A stretch of DNA of 44,720 nucleotides from Nemertoderma westbladi (Eukaryota; Xenacoelomorpha; Nemertodermatida; Nemertodermatidae): contig JAUCBJ010005413.1 in assembly GCA_032718475.1 (NCBI GenBank), forward strand, positions 1 to 44,720, read 5' to 3'. Shown piece after piece: positions 1 to 10,544 of this stretch. The notes under the pieces are model-generated. The model was not told where the DNA came from, made no database searches, and saw nothing but the letters and a program-made list of their open reading frames with translations. Position numbers and translations under genes: made by a program. How positions within the stretch are numbered: the first letter of the stretch is position 1; the number at the start of each line of letters is the position of its first letter.

Positions 1-59
1 TATGTCGGATTCTAAATAAAATATCTCTATCTACTGAGTCGAACGCGTAATATGTAGAC

Positions 60-1095
60 AATATATGGAATGGAATTAATAATAATAAAGCGATAGAGCA
101 ACTCGAGAATGAATAAAGTATGTAATTTTCACCCAAATATTATTTATTATTTGGTGATAGAACTTATAAAACAAAAAAACAGTATGGGTCAGCAACCATA
201 AGACCAGGCTGGTCTTGGCAGGCTGATCCTGGGCCGGTAGACGATTGATAGCCTGTTTGTCCACTCCAAGACAATACGCCATATGGTCTAAGTAACGTCG
301 TAAGTGTACGTTTACAACATCTACAGGATGGTTGATTATATTGTTGTTTCCGATGGATGCCAACATATCTTCTTTGGCCCTTGAGATAGCTTGGTCATTA
401 GCAACATACTGTCCACGTCTGTAGTTCGGCCTTTCGCCACGCTCGAACTGTCAAATTCCGACATGGTTTGCGTTATGCATCTTCTGGTAGTCCATGAGGA
501 ATTCACGGAGCGGCATATGCTGACGCTGGCAGAAGTGAGCCAATCCACTATGGAAGCTTTCAGCATCGTTATCAGTGCGCGGTCCATTATTGTTGAACTG
601 ATTGGTGAGGATAATCTTCTTTTCATTCATCCATTGTGTGTGGAAATACTGCTAGAAAACTAGCAGGTTTGTATTCACAGCAACTCGCCGCTCCGTCGAT
701 GTTCTGGATTATTTCATTATATTATACGGTGCAATGCTAGCTTCCACAGCATCATGGGATTCTAGATCTCGGTGAGGAAACTTAGTGGGAGTATTATTAA
801 CTAAATCCACGTACCTTCGTTTGGGTTTGCGCCCCCCTGTAGCAATGAGGTCTTTTCGCACTTCCCTTCGCATCTGCAAACCTTCTGAAACTGCCTCTGG
901 TTCACCATTGCAGAAGTGTCCTTGGTTGGGGTTTGTAATTACTACGCCGTCTCTCGCAGTAATAGTAGGTATCTTTAGTGGATGTCCATCACGCTCTTTA
1001 ATCTTCCTGCAGTGTGTACACGCTCGGTATTCTACTAGGTGTCCATCGGGTTCTTTTTTTGCCTTTAAATTCCAACGATATTGTATGTTTGAATC
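60..1095 (-). pseudogene. Decayed, internally deleted MULE-type transposase with FLYWCH-like zinc finger
   Basis: Read on the minus strand, about 1095-710 is open and encodes a FLYWCH-like module: an aromatic/Trp start (QYRWNLK), a C-x2-C pair (ACTHCRK) and a GHFC end, then a basic stretch. About 655-60 on the same strand encodes a piece typical of the C-terminal part of MULE transposases: a TDNDAESFHSGL segment (family form RTNNxxExxH), an ERGERPNYRR segment and a final helix with RRYLDHMAYCLG. One in-frame TGA precedes QFERGERP, and further stops lie between about 710 and 655. The DDE catalytic core expected between the two parts is missing, so this is a dead, internally deleted copy. The family call rests on motif recognition only. 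The left end may continue beyond the window. Confidence 0.6.
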
Positions 1096-1383
1096 ATCTT
1101 CCTTTATCGTTCTGACCTGGCTAAATAGTCTTTTACTTGAAACCTTATGCGCTTCGCTAGGCTAATTACATACGTACTGTAGGCTACTACAATGTACTAC
1201 GGCCTTCAGAAATGTAACTGAAACAAAACCTGAACCTGAACCTGACATCAATTTTGTAGCTTGTTCAAGGGGCCTATTGATGTTCACTCAGGCTTACCGG
1301 TACAATGATTACGCTTACAAGGGGGTAATGACTTCCACGACAGGTGTAGTAGCCCAAACTCTGATTTTATGGATTAGATATAC

Positions 1384-1392
1384 AGTAATAAT
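1384..1392. repeat. Left target-site duplication of long-TIR element
   Basis: AGTAATAAT directly precedes the terminal repeat starting ACGGTGGCTG. The matching copy AGTAATAAC lies at 4249-4257, giving 8 of 9 bases identical. A 9-bp duplication is typical of MULE insertions. Confidence 0.7.
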
Positions 1393-2038
1393 ACGGTGGC
1401 TGATTTAGGCCACATTTAATTTATTTTTTTTGAAGGGGATTAAGAAAAAAATAAACTAAATTATATTATTTAGGGGTTTAAGAAAATAGAAACAAATTAA
1501 ACTAAATTATGTGAATATTGATTTTGATTGGTTGAAAAAAATAAATAAACTAAATTAATTATAATTCTGATTGGTTTAAAAAATAAATAAACTAAATTTA
1601 AGTTATTTCTGATTGGTTTAAAAAATAAATTAACTAAATTAACTGTATTTCTGACTGATTGGTTGAAAAAATAAATAAATTAAATTAAGTATATTTCTGA
1701 TTGGTTGAAAAAATAAATAAACTAAATTAAGTTATTTCTGATTGATTGAAAAAATAAATTCATTCAATAGGAATATTCATTCAATAGGTAATGCATTCAA
1801 TAGGAAGGGCCAACTAACAAAGAAGTACTTCTGTGCCAAGTATTATCACTCTACTCTACAACCCAAAACAAACATTAACTGGTATAGCTGGCTATTACAG
1901 TCTCAGCTGAATAACTCTTCCCAATGTTAATTAATTGGCGTGCAAGCTAAATGACTGTTAGTTACACAGTGTGTTGGCTAATATTGATTGCACTGTGCTC
2001 TCATCTAATTATTGTTTTATTTTGAAATCTTTGTGCCA
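1393..2038 (+). repeat. Left terminal inverted repeat
   Basis: This is the left arm of the long-TIR element. Its inner boundary is the sequence ending TCTTTGTGCCA, which reappears as TGGCACAAAGA at 3573. It contains the tandem GATTGGTTGAAAAAATAAAT-type repeats at about 1530-1750. Confidence 0.8.
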
Positions 2039-2566
2039 ACATTAATACTGTGGAGGCTGTATGCTTATAAGGCTGAATGTTTACTCAGCCTCATAATGAT
2101 TCTCCATAAGGCTAACATTATAGTTTGAAATATATAAATCTGTTATAATAATAATATCGTGGTTTACATTGAACAGTGTAAATTGTTAATCGCGGTTTAC
2201 ATCGAAACATCTCAACTTGTTTTATTTATTACAAAAATAAGATCGAATTTTTCTATCACTTCTTGAGCGCGATTGTATTGAATTCATGACAACTGCTGTT
2301 GTTGTTATTAATCAATTGACACCTCGACTCCTCTCTTACTACTCTATTCAATAGCTCTATCATTTCGCTAACTGCTCTCTATCTTCTATAATCACAACAG
2401 CTTTTATAATTCATTAGATGATTACAACATAAAAATTATAGTTTGAAGTTATCTAGAAAATTTCTCGTACACCACCGGGACTACCCTCACACTAATTTAT
2501 TATCAGACAGAACAAAAAGCTTTTACTTGACTCGTACTGTCTCCTACGACTTTCTTTACGGGCCGC

Positions 2567-2579
2567 TAGGCCCGTCTCT
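2567..2579. repeat. Target-site duplication of nested RTE copy (left)
   Basis: TAGGCCCGTCTCT here is repeated exactly at 3203-3215, on either side of the RTE fragment. This shows a true insertion event with a 13-bp duplication. Confidence 0.8.
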
Positions 2580-3202
2580 CTCCCGACTTCTGTTACCTGG
2601 GATCATGGATCCAGAAGTCAGGTGAGGACCTTCGAATACGTAAGGGAAAGGCATGAGCAGCCTTGAATAGGCTTTCCAGGATTTGGAAGTCACCGAGAAT
2701 TAATCGGAAACTTAAGGTCCGATTATTTAGAGCAGCAGTAGTTCCAGTACTCCTCTATGGGAGTCCATGCTGGGCTCTAACTGCTGAGAACACCAAATCT
2801 CTGGATGGCACATTCACAAGAATGCTACGCCGGGTTCATTGTGTCAAGTACAATGCACACATCTCCAACCAGACACTGTATAACATTGGAGGTGTCTCAT
2901 TGGTTCCCCCAAGCTTTACACTAGAACAAAATCGCATCCGGTTTGCAGGACATTGCTTTCGCCGTGAGGACCAGCCAGTGCATAATCTTGTACTTTGGCA
3001 GCCTCATGGAGTGAATAAGCATGGTGGACAGCCCATGACTTTCTTGAGACGCATCTTAAAGAACACTGGCCTTGAAGATGCGGATGATCTAGCAAATGCC
3101 ATGGGTGATAGGGTGTTGTGGCGGTGCAATTTTGTCGATAAGCCGGCACAGCATTCTTAAAAATGCAGCTGCAATGCAGCATGCCGATCCTAGTAGTAGT
3201 AG
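2580..3202 (+). mobile_element. 5'-truncated RTE-like non-LTR retrotransposon (3' end of ORF)
   Basis: The encoded protein is the region after the reverse-transcriptase catalytic core of RTE-like elements: CYLGSWIMDPE, then NRLSRIWKS, KLKVRLFRAAVVPVLLYGS, MLRRVHCVKYNAHISNQTLY and RFAGHCFRREDQPVHNLVLW, ending near WRCNFVDKPA. A TGA interrupts the reading frame at the usual GKAWAALN (here GKA-stop-AALN), and a small frame change lies near 2620. The 3' end is a short (TAG)n tail. The copy is flanked by an exact 13-bp duplication and lies inside the long-TIR DNA transposon, so it inserted after that element. It is not functional. Confidence 0.85.
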
Positions 3203-3213
3203 TAGGCCCGTCT

Positions 3214-3615
3214 CTAGTTATTGAATATAAGACGAAAGATTACTTGTATCTGAAAAATAACACAATTAACATACAATAACACTTTCTGAACACAATAATT
3301 ATTGTATTGATCAGTAATCTGAAAATAAGTACCCCATTCCGTTTGCCTTGGACGAGATAAACCATCATTTCTAAGACCAGTATTGTTACTCAACGTACAC
3401 TGACCATCTTCAAACTGGCGGCTGTAGTAGACCGATCGTCTTTCGGCCAGTTCTCGGGATATTTCGATGTCGTTATCTTCTTCTGGAACTACAGTTGCAC
3501 TTGGGAGCATTGGATCTACACCTGTTTCTCCCGCCGAAATTTTAACTTCGACTTCAACATCCATCATACACTGGCACAAAGATTTCAAAATAAAACAATA
3601 ATTAGATGAGAGCAC
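3214..3615 (-). other. Open frame inside long-TIR element, unrecognised
   Basis: This is a 133-aa open frame, acidic in its first half (a PEEDNDIEISREL stretch) and hydrophobic at its end. It starts in the inner part of the right terminal repeat and runs towards the RTE insertion. I recognise no domain. It could be the N-terminal remnant of the element's own protein, or chance. Its end overlaps the RTE target-site copy by two bases. Confidence 0.25.
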
Positions 3616-4248
3616 AGTGCAATAATAGTAGCCAACACACTGTGTAACTAACAGTCATTTAGCTTGCACGCAAATTAACATAGCAGAGTGATTAACCTTG
3701 TTGATTTTCCATAGGATGCATTGGGAAGAGTTATTCAGCTGAGACTGTAATAGCCTTCTAAACCAGTTAATGTTTGCTTTGGGTTGTAGAGTAGAATGAT
3801 AATACTTGGCACAGAAGTACTTCTTTGTTAGTTGGCCCTTCCTATTGGATGCATTACCTATTGAATGAATATTCCTATTGAATGAAATTATTTTTTCAAC
3901 CAGTCAGAAATAACTTAATTTAGTTTATTTATTTTTTCAACCAATCAGAAATAACTTAACTTAGTTTATTTATTTTTTAAACCAATCAGAAATAACTTAA
4001 TTTAGTTTATTTATTTTTTCAACCAATCAGAAATATACTTAATTTAGTTTATTAATTTTTTCAACCAATCAGAAATATACTTAATTTAGTATATTTATTT
4101 TTTTCAACCAATCAAAATCAATATTCACATAATTTAGTTTAATTTGTTTCTGTTTTCTTAATCCCCTAAATAATATATTTTAGTTAATTTTTTTCTTAAT
4201 CCACTTTAAAAAAAAAATTAATTAAATGTGGCCTAAATCAGCCACCGT
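3573..4248 (-). repeat. Right terminal inverted repeat
   Basis: This is the reverse complement of 1393-2038, with a roughly 30-base extra segment near 3680-3715. It ends in AAATCAGCCACCGT at the element border. Confidence 0.8.
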
Positions 4249-4257
4249 AGTAATAAC

Positions 4258-6209
4258 GATAATATTAGTTTATTGTTGGTTTCGTGTAGGCCTCCTGTAA
4301 TAGTCAGTAGTGTTGGAGTAGGCGTGGGTAAACTAATGTAGAATGAAATTGAATAATGGGAAACGTAATGAGGCAAAGGTAATAAATAATCCTGATTTGC
4401 TCTGCTCTATGTTGGTTGATACAATGCGATGGTGACGTTGAGATTCCACCTATCTCTATACTGTAGGCTCTATACAGTATCCAGTTGGCCTTTGTTTACG
4501 AGTTTCCGAAACGCGACTATGAGTTGCCGAAACGCGGCTCAAACGCTATCAGTTGCCGAAACGCGATGACACCCCCCTTAACTGAATGATATCACAACTC
4601 TTACCACTTTAAATCTGGCCTTCAGCGATATATGTTATATTATTAACTTTTCATATGAATTGTACATTTTAGCTCTTTTTCTATTTTCTGTAATTATTTT
4701 CCGCTTTTTGACCGTGGTTTGTTTTCCGCATGTATTCATTCACGTTTTACTTATTTTTGAATATTTACTTTTTGTTCAGTAAATATTTCAACATATATAC
4801 TTACATACTTACCACTGTCATGTAATGTAAGATTCTAGTAGGCCTACCTCCTACCTTTCCCCTGCAACATTAAAATTAAGTAAATTTACAAAGATTAATT
4901 ATATATTTCATTTCAGAGTCAAATTAAACGAATATTTTCGGTATTTTATTACTTATTTATCATTGCCTGAAAAGGGGACTGAAAAAGGGGCTGAAAAAAG
5001 ACTAGTCGGGAAGCATATCTTAAACTATAGTATTTTTTGATTAACTTTAATATTATTATCAAAATGTTGTTTTAGCATTTAAATTTATTTAAAACATTAA
5101 GGGAAAGAAGCAGTGGCGGTGTTTTCTAATCAAAACCATAAATGAAACTAAATTTCGTATGCGACCATTTTGCCCTGGAGATAATATATTATTTTACTCA
5201 AGCGACAACTTACGCCACTATCAGCCCGTGTGTCACCTATATTAACATAGATATGAATCTTCGAAAGTAATATTTATTTTAATACTAGAATGTAAATTTT
5301 GAAACGAACACATAATATTGCAAAAGCTTTATAATAGATAAATAATTATTAGTTATTAAATAATTATAAATTCTACAATGTACATTAATTTATTGGCAAT
5401 TCAACATTATTCTATAATATTTAATTATTTGTACAGTATATGAGTCTGTCAATATCAAGAAACTTATTCTAAACTGTTTGGTATAAATCATAGTAATACA
5501 CAAACTGGCACAGTTATTCTAGAACAAGTAATGAGTTCAAGAACAAACAATTATAGGTTATAAGTTGCGACGCCGTTCGAATCACAATATTGACAAAATC
5601 ATAATTAATTAATATACAGTATAGTGGACGGAATTTCTACATGACAAATAACAGAATTGCACCAAGAACCAATCCTTAACGAAATAGACGCACCATTTAA
5701 TAAGAAATTATCAATGCAGCGATGTGATAGGCACATAAATTAAACAATATTAAATTAATAAATATTTGAGCTTACACAACATAAATATTAAATATGCTAA
5801 AAATATATTGAAAATATTCGTGTATTTACAGGTTTATTTGGCTAGTATTAAATGCAACTTGAAAGCAACACAACACGCAACCATTCATAGTGATAAAAAC
5901 GTAGACTACATTTTGTTTATCGAAATTAAATGCAATATCGTACAAAAATTATTGTTAAAAATACAAACCCGTCTGTCATTAAGAATTACTATGTTGCTTG
6001 CTTATCTGTTCTTCCTGAAACGTGGCAAAGCTTTACTTACTTTATATATATTGAATGAATTACCATTATTAAAATATCTCTCAACCTTGTCCATGGCACC
6101 CAATACCTAACTCTGCGAAGTGTTATAAGAATTTACAGGATAATTTTTAAATTCCATAACATCAAATCATAAGTTAATTATAATTATATGAGCATGCGAA
6201 AATGTTATG
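4258..6209. other. Gene-free spacer with two small repeats
   Basis: No coding sequence is supported here; the open frame at 5766-6110 is low-complexity AT-rich and matches nothing I know. About 4495-4567 has three imperfect copies of a GAGTTGCCGAAACGCG-type repeat. About 5098-5230 is related to 13999-14150 (shared GGGAAAGAAG, CTAAYCAAAACMATAAA and CCTGGAGA blocks), so it is a dispersed repeat. A TTTATT at 5833-5838 (AATAAA on the minus strand) is a possible poly(A) signal for the receptor gene ending at 6210. Confidence 0.5.
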
Positions 6210-9200
6210 TTACATAAAACTTATTAGACGACCATGTGCGTCATAAGTGTGGGGATAGTAGTTTGTCGGATTGGATTGCGGAGGGGGTTTAATAGAATCG
6301 CCATGAGTTAGCAGTCTTTCCTCACCGACGATTCCATTAACCAATGGAGGGTTGGGTGCGGGATGGACTGCATTAGGGTTTATAGTCCGGGTGTTTCCAT
6401 TTGTCCGTCTGTAGGCCATGTTGTCGATACCATCAACTACCGATTCATTGCTCGCCTCCGTTGTTCGCACATGAACCAGTTCATTGGAATCAGTTCGTGG
6501 CTTCATTTCACGTTTCCACTTGTTAAGTAATACGCATATTATAAGGATGAGGATCACAGAAAGCAGAATGAAGGCTAATACGCCAATTATGATATAGAAT
6601 GTCGTGGTGCAAATTGAGCCAATTTGTTCGCATTTAGTTGTTTTACTAGGTAATGATGTGGGTTTCGTTGTGAATGTCGCTTTCAGTATTTGTACCCTGT
6701 GCTCCTGTGATCTAGGAATGGCTGTAACTGTCGCGAGATATTGGGCACCGGGAACGATGCCTGTGAGTTCAAGCTCAGTTTCCGTTGATGAAAGTTCTTT
6801 TTTAAACCTTCCTTGGCATATCTTATCAGATAATTCTGATTTATGTTTTTTCTCGGGGGGAAAGAGATCAAACTGCTGCTCCAATGATGCTATCGCATTA
6901 TTATAAGTAGCGTCTGATGATAGTTCCACATTATTATAACATAGTCCATATGTATTATCATCATTTGAGCTGGACATATTTACAAATTGAGAACTTCGAC
7001 CACCATTTGTGCATTTCACCAAAGCTGGATCATCACACCCGAAATATGTTGTATACGAAACTGTAGTTTCTGTCAAATCCTCTATGTTGGTAACTAGTAT
7101 GCAGTTAGAGTTAGCACTGCAGGTGCTCCCTTGTAATGAGGTGGGAGACAAACATTGTGAGAACAAAGCAACAAGAAGTTCTTTAACATCAGAGGCACTT
7201 TCTTCAAAGTTTGCTTGACATTCGCTTTCAGTAGTTGTGAAACAATACCCAGCATCTGTTTCAGCCCTCTCATAACGAATGTTTTCCATTGGTATGTAAC
7301 ATATATCATAAGCACTATATATGGAAGGGTCATTTAGAGAATATACCCAATCCAGTTTAACTGTAGTGGAATTTAACTCCAGGATCATTATGTCCCTGGG
7401 TGCTCTTGTTGTTGCTTTTACCTCAGACCCAGTCACACATTTATCTCCTTGGCAGGCATTAACTCTAAACTTGTAGTCTGTTGATGGTTCAAGACCACCA
7501 ATCGTCTTAGTCATAGTTGGGTGAGGTACTGTTACCTCTGTGGCATCATCTACAGTATCTGTATAAAAGATTATGGTGTACGATATAATAGGGCCATTTG
7601 AATCATATGCAGTTACTTCTTCCCATACTATATCCATAGACCATGGAGTAATATTATCTGCATGGGGCCGTTGTACCGATGCTAATGGTGTTCTGGATAT
7701 AGTCTTAATTGAAATTACATCACTGTAAGGACTCCAGTGATCACCACTGGCACTAGAGGAACCGGCTGCTAGCCTAACCTCGTAATCTGTAAATGATTTT
7801 AGAGATGTAACTTGATATGTTTGCGAATTTTGATTCTGTGAATCTACCTCTACTGCCATCCATTCAACATTAGATCTTACACTGCGTACATTGTCAATTA
7901 TTGAAGATCGTCTCCGTCTGTCTGTTTCTGGGCTCATTTTTACACGATATTCTATCTTATATTTACTAATGCCAAATGTTCCACCTTGGGAAGGTTGCGA
8001 CCAAGTAACCTGGAATCCCACTTCATGTGGAATTACAGATATTTGCCAAGGTACACTTGGAGCCAGGCTAGATGTACTGGCAGTAATCTCATTACTTAAT
8101 TCACTATCTCCATTCAAATTAAGTGCTACTACTGCAAATTTGTACGCTTTATTTTGTTCAAAACCCTCACTTCCATGTTGTGATACTTCAAGTTCTCTGT
8201 CAGACTCATTTGTAGTTTCACCGCATGTGATCCACTCATCGCTGCTCAAACCAACTTCGGCACACTTAACTTTGTATCGAATTAGTGGGGATGCCCCTTC
8301 TGGCACAACAGCCGCTTGCCACGTCACTATGAAAGAGTCCCATGTTAATTCCTTTAAGACAACAGAATTCAATGTAGGAGTAATAATGTTGTTTGTTACA
8401 AAAATATTTAAAGAGCCTTCATCATGTCCAGCGTTATTTCTCACTATACATTTGTAATTGCCAATATCATCCTCTGAAACTGATTCAATTAATAAAGTAT
8501 GGCTATCTATTATGTATTTGCCACTATTTAATACTTCGACTGGATCTGACCCATCACTTTGAAATTCCCAAGCGATGGAGGCCACTGCGCCAATACTATA
8601 CTCACAACTTATAGTGACATCTTCTCCATGTTTCACATTATTTCCACCTAAGGGTACTGTAACTTTTGGAAATCCATCTTTTATAACTGGTGATCCAACA
8701 AAATGGACATGAATTGTGTCCAAAGGGTCTCCATTGTTTAGAGCTGGTGGACCAGATTTTGATTCACCATCAATTATGTTGGATACAATGCATTGGTATC
8801 TGCCAGTATCATTTGGTAATATGTTTTCAAGTGTAACAGAGTTACTATTTGCATTTTCGAGGGTTATTTCATCATGTTTCCAAGAATATGTCAAAGGTGT
8901 ATTAGGATTTCCATCTGCTCTACATTCTAGAGTCACTGTTGATCCTGCAGTTATTTGATTGGTAACTTCACCAGTACTTGTTGTTACTGTGGTTATTATA
9001 TTTGTTACATATGCTGGAACCATGACATCTATTTGAACAACTCGAGTAACAGTATGGTCGACACCATTGATAGTGTTCATAGCTTCACATGCATAATCAC
9101 CAGAATCGTCAGAGTCAGGATTAAATACCTTGAGAATGCTATTGTTATCTCCACTACTATCAACTGTAATTTCTTGTGGAATCGAGTTGATAACGTTGCC

Positions 9201-10544
9201 ATTAAATTTCCATGTAATGACTATAGGTTGTGTTCCTTCTGTTACGCAATTTATAGTCATCTCTTGAGTTTCACCTTTAATTATTGTGTCTCTTTGATCA
9301 AGTGTTATAATCTTCGCTGGAACTTTAACATCAATATCGATGGTGATGTCATCTTGAAGTGACTCGGATTCAATGACATTAGAAGCTACACATCGATATT
9401 GGCCACTGTTCTGCTCTGTAACATCTACCAGTGAAAGTGTCGATTCGGTTTCTCCTGTTAGAACAGATTCTCCAGGAGTACCAGAAGTTGGAGTAAACTT
9501 CCAGGAATAATTTACCTCCGGCCGCCCTTCTGCATCACAATTTAGAACAACATCATCTCCTTCAATGATTGCATCCTTATTTGCAGGACTTGTTACTACC
9601 AGTGTCTTAATATTTGGATGAAAATATATTTCAACATCCTCAAGAATGGTGATCGGAACACCATTGTTAAATTTTGTGGCTTTACATTCGTATTTTTTTG
9701 CATCAATAAAAGTTGGATTGTTTATCTGTACTGATACTAGATATTGTGGTATGTTGTGTACTACAAAGTTCTGTGGGGGCCATTGTTCACCTTGGGCCTG
9801 AGAAGAGTCATGAACAGAAACTTCAAATACATGGTCTAAAGGAGTGCTGCAAGTAAACTCAAACTTTTCATCACCTGCTGTTATGTAATCGGGGGATTGC
9901 TTACTTATTTCCATCCCAGACCTAACAGTTAGCCGAACGTCAGTTCGAGAAGTAACTTCCTCACCATGATAAGTTCCTGAGACAATACATGTATAGAGGC
10001 CGTCATTCGCAGCCGTTGCTTCTTCAATATGTAGAAACCCTTCATCGGGATTCGGAGTAGCGTTACCTAACTCGGAGCAAGGTTTATTGAGACATAACCA
10101 GGAAACAATGTATTCTCGACTAGTTGGGTGGCAGTAAAAGAAATGGGAATCTCCTTTAGAAAGGGTAAAATCAATTGGGGGGCGAATAGGTCTGGGTGGA
10201 ATAAGAACTTCTATCCTAAGTTGTGGAGATTTGTTAGAGTTACCATAATGGCATGTATAGACTCCCTCATCTGTTTTTTGAATGTTGGTTATTATAAGCT
10301 TGTGAGAAACTTTTTCATATTTATCTGGATAATTTTCGAGTATCAACTCATTACCATCTTTTGTCCATATTACATCGGGTGGTTGCTCATCAGGAGCAGA
10401 TTCGATGAAACAAATTAGAGTAACATCTTCTCCTTCATCAATATCACCCAACTTGGGTTCCACACCTAGTTCAGTGACGGTACCAGCAGCAACAGTAAAC
10501 AGGTAGAACAAAAGAAAGAAGCTCTTATATGTTGAGATACCCAT
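6210..10544 (-). CDS. R1: intronless Ig/FN3 single-pass transmembrane receptor, 1444 aa
   Basis: This is a complete uninterrupted gene. It opens with a signal peptide (1-20, hydrophobic core SFFLLFYLFTVAAG). Seven Ig-like domains follow, at about 24-113, 118-207, 211-307, 311-407, 409-507, 511-615 and 618-716. Most show the Cys...Trp...DxGxYxC pattern (for example C45/W60/C98, C336/W348/C385, C541/W555/C585); the third lacks the Trp. Four FN3 domains lie at about 722-825, 828-949, 953-1047 and 1049-1295. The second has a basic run RRRRS at 876-880, resembling a furin site. The fourth is split by a ten-cysteine insert (C1082 to C1243). Then come a cysteine pair (C1305, C1312), a membrane helix (about 1316-1340) and a 104-aa tail with DNMAY (1374-1378), ERLL and a C-terminal ISFM resembling a class I PDZ ligand. 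It is head-to-head with R2. The layout recalls L1/neural adhesion molecules, but I see no one-to-one orthologue. Recognition or adhesion is inferred. Confidence 0.93.
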   Translation of the reverse strand: MGISTYKSFFLLFYLFTVAAGTVTELGVEPKLGDIDEGEDVTLICFIESAPDEQPPDVIWTKDGNELILENYPDKYEKVSHKLIITNIQKTDEGVYTCHYGNSNKSPQLRIEVLIPPRPIRPPIDFTLSKGDSHFFYCHPTSREYIVSWLCLNKPCSELGNATPNPDEGFLHIEEATAANDGLYTCIVSGTYHGEEVTSRTDVRLTVRSGMEISKQSPDYITAGDEKFEFTCSTPLDHVFEVSVHDSSQAQGEQWPPQNFVVHNIPQYLVSVQINNPTFIDAKKYECKATKFNNGVPITILEDVEIYFHPNIKTLVVTSPANKDAIIEGDDVVLNCDAEGRPEVNYSWKFTPTSGTPGESVLTGETESTLSLVDVTEQNSGQYRCVASNVIESESLQDDITIDIDVKVPAKIITLDQRDTIIKGETQEMTINCVTEGTQPIVITWKFNGNVINSIPQEITVDSSGDNNSILKVFNPDSDDSGDYACEAMNTINGVDHTVTRVVQIDVMVPAYVTNIITTVTTSTGEVTNQITAGSTVTLECRADGNPNTPLTYSWKHDEITLENANSNSVTLENILPNDTGRYQCIVSNIIDGESKSGPPALNNGDPLDTIHVHFVGSPVIKDGFPKVTVPLGGNNVKHGEDVTISCEYSIGAVASIAWEFQSDGSDPVEVLNSGKYIIDSHTLLIESVSEDDIGNYKCIVRNNAGHDEGSLNIFVTNNIITPTLNSVVLKELTWDSFIVTWQAAVVPEGASPLIRYKVKCAEVGLSSDEWITCGETTNESDRELEVSQHGSEGFEQNKAYKFAVVALNLNGDSELSNEITASTSSLAPSVPWQISVIPHEVGFQVTWSQPSQGGTFGISKYKIEYRVKMSPETDRRRRSSIIDNVRSVRSNVEWMAVEVDSQNQNSQTYQVTSLKSFTDYEVRLAAGSSSASGDHWSPYSDVISIKTISRTPLASVQRPHADNITPWSMDIVWEEVTAYDSNGPIISYTIIFYTDTVDDATEVTVPHPTMTKTIGGLEPSTDYKFRVNACQGDKCVTGSEVKATTRAPRDIMILELNSTTVKLDWVYSLNDPSIYSAYDICYIPMENIRYERAETDAGYCFTTTESECQANFEESASDVKELLVALFSQCLSPTSLQGSTCSANSNCILVTNIEDLTETTVSYTTYFGCDDPALVKCTNGGRSSQFVNMSSSNDDNTYGLCYNNVELSSDATYNNAIASLEQQFDLFPPEKKHKSELSDKICQGRFKKELSSTETELELTGIVPGAQYLATVTAIPRSQEHRVQILKATFTTKPTSLPSKTTKCEQIGSICTTTFYIIIGVLAFILLSVILILIICVLLNKWKREMKPRTDSNELVHVRTTEASNESVVDGIDNMAYRRTNGNTRTINPNAVHPAPNPPLVNGIVGEERLLTHGDSIKPPPQSNPTNYYPHTYDAHGRLISFM

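Larger units (their letters stand above)
1393..4248. mobile_element. 2.86-kb DNA transposon with ~650-bp terminal inverted repeats (MULE-like)
   Basis: The arms at 1393-2038 and 3573-4248 are reverse complements of each other with few mismatches and a small insertion near 3680-3715 in the right arm. Each arm begins ACGGTGGCTGATTTAGGCC. The outer part of each arm holds about seven copies of a roughly 35-bp AT-rich repeat with an inverted CCAAT core (GATTGGTTGAAAAAATAAAT). The element is flanked by a 9-bp near-perfect duplication. Long terminal repeats with a 9-bp duplication fit MULE elements, and a decayed MULE transposase lies just to the left. No transposase is seen inside, so it is probably non-autonomous. 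A 5'-truncated RTE retrotransposon is nested in the centre. Confidence 0.75.

Noticed and set aside
5766-6110. 114-codon frame downstream of R1
   Set aside because: AT-rich low-complexity composition, no domain, and it overlaps the probable 3' UTR of R1 on the other strand.
7891-8457. Antisense frames within R1, R2 and R3 (for example 7891-8457, 24148-24498, 35277-35582)
   Set aside because: They are shadows of the receptor genes. They were useful only because their identity between R1 and R2 shows conservation of silent sites.
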